From Saccharina japonica (lineage: Eukaryota; Sar; Phaeophyceae; Laminariales; Laminariaceae), in contig MEHQ01001628.1 of NCBI GenBank assembly GCA_008828725.1, positions 62,001-126,000 on the forward strand: a DNA stretch of 64,000 bases, given 5' to 3'. A program made the position numbers and the translations under genes. Position 1 is the stretch's first letter; each line of letters starts with the position of its first letter. Shown here in pieces: positions 56,341-64,000 of this stretch. The notes beneath the pieces were generated by a model. It made no database searches. It was not told the DNA's origin and saw only the letters and a list, made by a program, of their open reading frames with translations.

Positions 56341-57025
56341 ACACAGCTCACCAGTATGGGATCGACTTTAAACCCTACACAAAATAGATAGCTAGATCGG
56401 CGTCGGAAACAAAATAGGTCGTTGAGCCTGGACAACGAACTAAAGTTTCTACACACCGGTAGTCCACTATTTTTTTTTTTTTTTTTTTTTGTCCATCCCA
56501 TTTATTATCTTCGCCCTTCCTTTCTCTCTCCTCCCTAGTCGTAACTCAGATCCGGGGTCACAAAGTAGGCTCCTCTCCCTCCTCCCCCACTACGGTTCTT
56601 GCCTTGCATTTTTATCGCGAGAAGACTTCAGCCTTTCCTTCCCTCGTCGACTCGCATCGAATTGTGCCTACCCACGCTACTATTAATTGGCGCTCTCAGC
56701 AGTTGATTCCGTTTTTTATTTATTTTTGCAAATAAACTCAAAAGTCCGACCCACGTGAGATTCGAACTCCAGACATCAACGTTCAGAAGCGTTCGAGGTT
56801 ACCTCTAGACCATCGGGGCGACCGACTACTATGTACCTCAGATACGATGATATCATCTCGTGACAGTTGTTTGGTTATAGGAATGGCCGTCGCTACTATA
56901 CTTTTACAGTCTATGCCACAGGTTTGCTCCAAAAATTAAACTATCTATGAAGCATGTGCGATCTATTTTCACCTTGCGACACCCCCGGGATTTCAAGTGA
57001 CCAACATCCCGAAGGGGAACCTTGT
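56341..57025 (+). repeat. Repeat family R11, 3' part (copy 3), split by a SINE
   Basis: GGGATCGACTTTAAACCCTA to CCCGAAGGGGAACCTTGT matches 12260-12550. The SINE at 56471-56826 interrupts it. Confidence 0.8.
56471..56826 (-). repeat. tRNA-derived SINE S1, copy 2, inside R11
   Basis: Minus-strand SINE. The head has A box TGGTCTAGAGGTA and B box GAGTTCGAATCTC (about 56825-56746). The body matches 26118-26473. The tail is a T run at 56471-56490 on the + strand. Flanks CCACTAT (56464-56470) and CTACTAT (56826-56832) are an imperfect target duplication. The empty site is seen near 12364. Confidence 0.9.
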
Positions 57026-57026
57026 A

Positions 57027-57434
57027 ATATGTACGTAACGGACGTAACGCATTTATTTATTTGAACATTGATTGGTATAAATACGTGGACGTACCGCATA
57101 TATTTGCAACACCGGTTCCGGTATGAATTAACTGTCAGACTTTTGTTGCTTCTGTCACGATACACGTATTGCCGTGAATACATAAGGTATACTCGATGCT
57201 CGTCCAGAACACGTATGTATACTCGTACGTAATCGTACTCGTTACTCGTTATACTCTCTACTCGTTACTACTTGTGGTTATCGATTCTCGAATCTCGAAG
57301 CGTACTCGGCAGCGGTATCGGTTACAAAATTCAAAATTCGAACCGGAATAAATCAAATAAAAACGCTCACGAATATCTCCATAACTCTTGGAGCCGGGAG
57401 GGGTTCGTGTGATGGTGCTCAATGGCGAACCAGC
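57027..57434. promoter_or_regulatory. Upstream region of the GRK-like gene
   Basis: About 400 bp between the R11 end and the chosen start codon. No clear TATA box was singled out. Upstream ATGs at 57412 and 57422 are out of frame with the chosen start at 57435, so either the transcript starts close to 57435 or short upstream ORFs precede it. Confidence 0.3.
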
Positions 57435-60400
57435 ATGGAAGAGTTGCAGGACGCTATCGAGGACGTGCAATACCTGCAAGCGGTAAACTCGAAGGACAGT
57501 GGGCCCAGCCCGACGGAGCCATGGCCTTTCCCCAGCGAGAAGGCGCTGGAAGAATTCAACACCGAGAGCCTTCAGGGAGACGAGCAGTGTTACTCCCTGG
57601 AAAGGATTTGTGCCGGAATCCTTGGGCTATACCTGGTGCGAGCGGTAGCATCGCTTGCAACAATCGATTTCGTGTTTGACCACACCCGCAATCAAGTGCT
57701 CACTGCCACATTGGCTTTCCTTTTGTTGCCTCGCAATGCACAGTTCGGCACGTTTTGCTCCGAGATGAGGGAGCTCAGCAAGTTCGAGTTCATCCTGGAC
57801 GTCATCCGATATCGGGTGAGGAATTATGAACTCTCGGTGGAACTAAACTTACGTCGTTCTGTCTTTACACTTTCTTGGTATGATGTACATCGTATATACC
57901 AGGGGTATCCCATGCAGCTTGCAAAGATGAGTTTCGACGAAATCCTCGATCTCACAGCTGTCGTTTTTTAACTTTTCAATATACCAGGTACCTGGTATAC
58001 CGGTATACGTACCAGATACCAGGTACCTTACATATGTAGATATGTCCGGTCTCTGACAACCAGCATTGATGCCAAGTGGTTATTTCCGAAAGGTTTCGTA
58101 CCTACTGCACGCCGTTGATGAGCCTTGCGCAGCTTTCAAAGTTGACTTGCCACGTCTCCGTTTCTCGCGACCGCCTGTATCGGGACATCGGCATATCCGA
58201 GACAGCGTGGAGTGGAGAGTGCACAATCTGAGCGCAGGCTTGTGCAACAGCAGTAACCTGTTATTGTCGTACTGGTAGTCAAGTATGGGGTACGTAAAGC
58301 GTGGCTTGTTTCGCCGTGGCTGCTATCAGAGGGGTCCAAAGTCAGAAGGGAGACGCAACAGAGTTGTTTTGATTTTTGGCTTTGTCGCGTGTACGGTACG
58401 TACTACAGCAGCTGTACGTAGGCACCTCATTCCTTCAACACACAACGCCCATCGAAAATCGCGACTGAAAGAGTGAAGGAGTGCATAAAGCAACGTCATA
58501 TATATACCATTATCATGGTTTGTATCGATCTTGTAGAGAGTTGAAGTCAGTTACGCGGTTGAGTTTCGTCGCGAAATGTAAAGCCCTACCGTCGTTCTGG
58601 TCCACTGCCATGTACACCCACCCGTCTGCAGCGATTGAGAACCCCAAATCTACGGCTAAGGTTTGCCCAGGGGATCATCCACAAATTCCTGGACGATGCC
58701 AATTCCAACCAAGAGGAGGTGAGAGCGTCTTCAGGATCGTATTCTTCTGGTATTATTTACCTGGTACCTGATATATGTATCATACCAGTAAATACTGCTG
58801 TACGAGTACGTCGTACGATTGACGGGGAGAAATGTGGTGGAATCGCATTTTTCCACCTTGAACTCGACAACTACGTACTGGTACGAGGTAAACGAACTCC
58901 ACGGCGGGTGTAAAACGTTGATCAAACAATGTTGCACCGTGTTGACTAGTTTTTTTTTCTCATTGCGGTACTTTTGACTTTTAATGGTGGGAGGCTACAT
59001 GTTATCTGAGACTCGATCAAGCACACAGCTGTAGGCTCTACTCTTTTCATATACTACTGCTGTGCTCATACCAGATACCTGGTGTATAGGACCAGCAACA
59101 GTTTCCGTGTACAAGTATCATATACCTGGTATACCGGTACTTTTATATAATTTGCAGTTACGATTACTTGACAGTACTATTATTGAAGGTATCAGCCACC
59201 CAGTCGACGTGCCTGCGCTCTGCGTTGCATCGTATATCGACAGGCGGACGTGCTTGTCGACAAGGCACCATTACGGCGAGAAGGCTCGACGTCGGCTTGC
59301 CTAATGGAGCTCACGCGAGTGCGCTCCGACATTCGAACGGATGGCGCTGGGGCCAGTCGGCTAGGTGTTATTGGGCCAGCGGTGGACCGACTGGTAAACT
59401 TGCTTCTGGTGAGCTACGAGTATGTCGTATGTCTCGCAAGCATGTCAAGCTTGAGGCGTCTCGTTCGTATCACAATATATTGTACGGTATAAAGGCCCCT
59501 TCAGGTGCTGCAAAATCTGGAGCACTTCAGAAAAATCTCTACTACTTGTACGTAGAGTTATTGATCTCTCTCCAATCGCGGTGAAAAAGAGTACGTCGTA
59601 CTACTGTAGAGTTGTCGATCTCTCTTGCTCCCGCGGTGGAAAACAAGTATTTTTTTGGCTGAATTGTTTCTCAAAATTTTCGCCGCGCGGTCGTGCCTCC
59701 CTGCCCTTGTCGCTCTGCGTATATTTGTGAAACCGGGCGCTACCGTCGAGCACCATGCCCCCACTATATATAGTATACCAGATATACCCCAAACCTCCTC
59801 GGTAATTTTGAGTGTAATTGTACTTGATCTGAACAATGTAAAAGCGTTCGCAGACAATCATTTTTTAAATGACTGTGCATGAGAACACGAGTGGAATCCA
59901 GCTTTTGGCTTTCCTCCCTCTGGGCGCGTGAGTCATTTGTTGATCCCCTGCCTTCTTGCTGCAGAGACGTTCCGCTTCACTGTCCGCCGCCCAACCCCTG
60001 CACTCTGTTAATCTCCGCCTTCGTTCCCAGCGACGGACGTGAAGCCTCTCGTATGCCGTCAAAATTTCAAAATGTTGGTCAACATCAGAGTTGTATGAGG
60101 ATATAAAGTATTGTTTGGAGACGCCGTTACAAATCGTTGACCGCAAACACGTGAATCACACGTCCAATTATTTCGCTAGGGTTTTTTATTTAGCGGTAGT
60201 GTCACAAAACACCGCGAAGTTGTGTGGATGAAAAACAATAATCTTTCCAGTTTTGGCTTGCTATGGCGACCAAAGAAAATAATGCCGCCGTAAAATAATT
60301 TCTCTCCAACAAGGAATTCTCGATGTTGTCGGAAACGCCTTCCAACCCCGCCGTGCACGAATTGCCCAATCGTTATTTGCCGCAGCCAACGGCGCGCGCA

Positions 60401-63400
60401 AGTTGCGGCGGCGATAGCAGTGGACCAATACCCGGCACGTCGTGTAGAAACGGCAACGACAAGAGCGGCAGGTGCTCGCAGGTTGACACCGCGGACATCA
60501 GCGACGCAGACAACGACGACCAGCCGGATACAGCCGATGTTGCTGCAGAGCGACGAAATATGGTGGGAGACGCGCTTGAACCTGCCGAAGCGAACGGTCG
60601 GAATCACGCCCCAGCTAAAGCAGTAATACTGCCCGGGACGAACGGTACGCATTTTGGTCTACCACGTGATGCCGGAGCAGCGAACGGGGCGCAGGAGAGG
60701 GCCCGGTATCAAGCCGCGACTGTCGGGGCGACTCTCCTACAGGGGGCAGGAGCGGAGGAATACCAAACCGAGCTGTTCGACGTTTTGGAAGCGTGGGTCT
60801 TTGAGCACCTACGAGAAAAGCTGCACGCGGGTTTTCTTCTTTCGAGTCACTTCCAAGAGTACACTCGATTCCTTAACGTCCAGCACAGGCCTGTCACGGA
60901 GAACGACTTCATCCTCTTCCGCATCTTGGGGCGAGGGGGTTTTGGTGCTGTGAACGGTGCGCGATGCTTGCCTCGCCTTTCCTGTTTGTTTCTTGTATCG
61001 AACATGATGGAGCTGTATTTGCTTACCCTCGTCTGCCAACTTTGGCGCGGCATGTCCCGTTAATAGCCTCCCACGATATTCTTATTTGCAGGGTGTAAGC
61101 GCGGCGCGTCTGGGAAGCTGTTTGCGATGAAGGTGATGAACAAGCGGCGAATTAAGATTCGGCAGTCGGAGGACTTGTGCTGGAACGAACGCCGTATTTT
61201 AGAGGCTCTAGGCAGCCCTTTCGTGGTGAGCTGTTAAAATATGCCTGTGAGCTTTCGTGAAGCGTGCCTTGATCACAGGAGTCACGTATACTGCGGTATG
61301 TACATGAGGTCGGCAAGATTGGTTTTGAGAACGTTGACCGGTGGAGTGTGTTGGCGATGCGATGGCGATGTAGAGTTCCGGAAACGCTTCTTGTGGTGCC
61401 AAAGACACTTAAAACAACAAATCAAACGTAGATTTTGATGGTGAGAGCTCCGAAGCTACGTTGAGCATACAATGGATTAATAGCGCGTTTGCTTGACCTA
61501 GATGGCTAAACGTATTTTTTGCGAGCAAGGTTGGCTCTCAATGAACGAAGCAAAACAATAACCGCCGACGTGTGACACAGTTGACTCTTTTTCGGGATGC
61601 GATTTGGTGAAACTGTCATTTAAGTGAATTAACCTTTCCTCTATATACGCAGGTGTCGCTCAAGTACGCCTTTGAGTCCAAGAACGACCTGTTCCTCATC
61701 TTGGATTTGATGACTGGAGGTGAGCGTACCGAACATATCGCGTAGGAGGTAAATTATCCACGCGGTTGCGTCGCTCAGATGGAGTTGTCCCTACAACGGG
61801 CTTGACCAAAACTTGACAACCCAAGGTACACGAAGGCGGGTGGGATGGCTGTAATTGAAACATTACGCGTTTTTTAGCGCAAACCCCCACGTGGGGACAT
61901 TCACGACGCTGGCATGTTTTGCGCAGCTGCGAACGTCGATAATATTGAGTTTGCGATACATTAATTCGAACGAACAAGAGAAACCGCCGTGCGCGCCGCA
62001 TTCCTCTCGGCGCGTCCCAATGAAGTACGGGATGAGTAATGCCAATGTTGCTCAAGTTGGAACACCATCTATATCCTGCTTAAGAAAGACGCCGTGCGGC
62101 CCATCTGCCCGCTCACGTGCAACGCTGGTATTTATTATTTCGACGTCGTTCAAGTCGTAATCGCGAGCGTGCGTGGCACACCACCGCTAGAAGCTGAAAG
62201 CGTCTTTTATAACATGATGATTACTATTGACCGGAACACTTACTTGACCGCGCGATATTAACGCTAATCCGGATTGTGCTCTGATCAATAGGTGATTTAG
62301 GTTTCCATCTCCAGCAGCTTGGTATTTTTACACCGACGATGGCGCAATACTACACAGCGCGGACGGTGTTGGGCATCCGGCATCTCCACCAGAAGGGCAT
62401 CGTCTACCGAGATCTCAAGCCGGAGAATGTGATGCTAGACGAGTATGGGAGATCGAGGATTTCGGACATGGGGTTGGCCTGCAAGGTCACCCCTCACCTG
62501 ACGGGCGCGTGTGGCACCAGAGGATGTAAGCCTTTCACACCGTGCCCCTTTGTCTAGCCATTGCGTGTCACTTTCGTTCGCGAAGCCTAACCATACTTCT
62601 CACTTTTATTACGATGCGAGTTTCTAATTTTGACCAAGGCTCTCGTGACAGTGGACCCCTGGCAAAATGGCCATGGCCGTTTTCTTACTTGAATAAACTA
62701 TGGATTTTGTGTGCACTTTTCATCAAATTCTCAGAATTTTATTTTGTCTACTTTTTTTTTTGCATTTTTCATAAGTTTCTCATAATTTTATCTGTCTACT
62801 ATACGTACGTTTTTTTTTTGTTCCTACATAAAAAGAAGTCCGGAGTGATACACGGGTATCGAACCCCTGACCCATGTGTTGAGAAGATGTGGTGCCACCT
62901 GTTACTCTACACGTACAATTCGTGATTACCTCCAATTTTTCTGTACTTCTATAGTAGACGACTTTTTTTTTTTCCCTACGGTCCTCACGCAAGTGGAGCA
63001 GATCCTCATAGCTCATAGCCATAGCCTGCGCCATCATGCGCGTGTACCGCCTTAAGGGAGGGCAGCGGGGGTTCTCGGGGCACGTCGTCGACGTTTTTTC
63101 CTGTACTTTTCCCCACCAATGCAGACAAGTTGACGACAGTTACTAATATCCTGCTGCGCGAGTTCCTAGCGACAGCTATACTATCTTTCGCAATATATAT
63201 ATGGCAGTAGTAGGTCCTACAGTCGGGGTATCGACATGTTAAAACCAGCTGTGCATCTGACTCAAACGTCCTTGCCTTACCGCGCAAACTGCAGATTGAT
63301 CTGACTCAAACGTCCTTGCCATACCGCGCAAACTGCAGATTGGGCGCCAGAAATGCGTCTCCGAAACGCAGCTGGGAAGCGCGTCCCGTACAACGAGTGC

Positions 63401-63954
63401 GTGGATTGGTTCAGCCTTGGCTGTATTCTGTATGAGTTCTTACGTGGCATGAGCCCGTTCAGGACTGAGAGAGCCATCGAATGGTGTGCAGACACAATCC
63501 AAGACAAGGTACATATGGATTTCATCTATAATACGTGTCGCCTTATTGTCGTCAGTACTTACTACCAGTAATTTCTAGGGCTGCGAATCGCAGCCGATTC
63601 ATCCGATTCCATCGTACGGTTCAATCAACATCGGAATCGCAAAACGGTTACGTTTTTGCGATTTATTGATGACGTATTTTACCGGCTAAATCGGAACCCT
63701 CACCTGCCGGGGGGGGGAGGGGGCTTCGCTCGTTCGATTTGACTCGAAATTCAAGCGAGCCGATTTACTCCATAATTTCGATTATTCGGGTTGGCCGAAA
63801 CCGCTTTACATTCATTCGAACTTTCGCTTCGATTGACTTATTTCCTTCTGTGATGACGGTCCTCAGGAGAAACGCGTGGACAAGGCTACGTTGGAGATGG
63901 AGCCGGAATACCCTCCAAAATACTTCGACAACTTGGCTGCCGATCTCTGCTCAC
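57435..63954 (+). CDS. G-protein-coupled-receptor-kinase-like Ser/Thr kinase (RGS plus AGC kinase), 3' incomplete
   Basis: Proposed exons: 57435-57815, 58632-58718, 59244-59408, 60314-60956, 61092-61225, 61653-61719, 62292-62525, 63339-63508, 63867-63954, continuing past the window. All have GT-AG ends and consistent phase, giving 656 codons so far. Residues 1-20 resemble the GRK N-terminal helix. An RGS-homology domain spans about 48-220 (FCSEMRELSKFEFILDVIRY) and finishes at about 359-400, after a low-complexity insert of roughly 130 residues. In the kinase, the Gly loop GRGGFG is 417-422, Lys439 lies in FAMKVM, catalytic Asp533 in YRDLKPEN, Asp551 in SDMGLA (GRKs have DLG rather than DFG) and the WAPE motif is at 572-575. 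GRKs phosphorylate activated receptors at the membrane. The kinase assignment is firm. The GRK subfamily is likely. Exons 2-3 and the 59408-60314 junction are the least certain. Confidence 0.85.
57972..58040. repeat. Chain of TA-bounded palindromic words in intron 1
   Basis: TACCAGGTACCTGGTATACC, then GGTATACGTACCAGATACCAGG: successive TA dinucleotides separated by CCAGG, CCTGG, TACCGG and CG. Similar chains occur at about 58750-58800 and 59065-59135 in introns 2 and around exon 3. Confidence 0.7.
62833..62920 (-). repeat. tRNA-derived SINE-like head S4 in intron 7 of the kinase gene
   Basis: On the minus strand an A-box-like TGTAGAGTAACAGGTG (62911-62896) precedes a B box GGGGTTCGATACCCG (62867-62853), with tRNA-like spacing. 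The arms do not fold cleanly and a T run lies nearby, so it is likelier a SINE head than a working tRNA. Confidence 0.5.
63255..63342 (+). repeat. 44-bp tandem duplication of the intron 7 3' splice site
   Basis: Copy 1 is 63255-63298 and copy 2 is 63299-63342, with one mismatch. Each ends GCGCAAACTGCAGATTG, so two identical CTGCAG acceptors (AG at 63294 and 63338) lie 44 bp apart. Only the downstream one keeps the kinase frame (Tyr-Trp-Ala-Pro-Glu). The upstream one would read Tyr then TGA. Confidence 0.9.
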
Positions 63955-64000
63955 GTGAGCAAAGAAGCTGCGGTTGCACTACTCGTCCTGTAGTGTGAAC

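Noticed and set aside
60176-60652. 158-residue minus-strand frame opposite kinase exon 4
   Set aside because: Shadow of the coding exon on the other strand; the + strand frame carries the RGS/kinase continuity and consistent splice phases.

Overview
This is repeat-rich eukaryotic nuclear DNA with one good host gene and part of another. The host gene is a spliced G-protein-coupled-receptor-kinase-type kinase on the + strand, 57435 to the window end. The partial gene is a minus-strand first exon at 13603-13102. It has a signal peptide ending in a Phe-Ala-Pro motif, the secondary-plastid targeting style of stramenopile algae. Together with the mix of tyrosine-recombinase and Ty3/gypsy retroelements, this suggests a stramenopile alga, perhaps a brown alga. 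The organism assignment is an inference.

Layout. 1-3640: a 212-bp tandem duplication, then sequence with no recognised gene. 3688-10226: a tyrosine-recombinase retroelement (DIRS/PAT/Ngaro group) with split direct repeats, flanked by a further 145-bp direct repeat. 10516-13001: an element with about 300-bp inverted repeats that encloses another repeat. 13102-14310: plastid-type exon and a coding-like patch. 14481-17624: repeat R14 and a mariner-like element full of palindromes. 20050-22380: PIF/Harbinger-like elements and tRNA-derived SINEs, one inside another. 23041-27461: MITEs, a 5'-truncated DIRS-like copy, a SINE and another Harbinger-like element. 27600-41110: a large broken Ty3/gypsy element carrying an unexpected NADAR (YbiA-like) domain; a mariner-like and a hAT-like element sit inside it. 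42273-44778: a TIR element, a LINE remnant and a SINE. 44779-57026: copies of repeat families U, R11 and R14 with nested insertions. 57435-end: the kinase gene.

The sequence gives little about genes working together, because the two host genes look unrelated. The main signals are about genome dynamics. First, very short TA-bounded words (TACGTA, TACTCGTA, TACCTGGTA, TACAGCAGTA, TATTAATA) appear as clean insertions when repeat copies are compared. Some match the ends of local mariner-like elements, so they look like excision footprints. Second, several otherwise unrelated repeat families share one terminal mini-hairpin followed by CCTTGTA. Third, the gypsy element carries a NADAR domain. Fourth, a 44-bp tandem duplication in the kinase gene has copied a 3' splice site.
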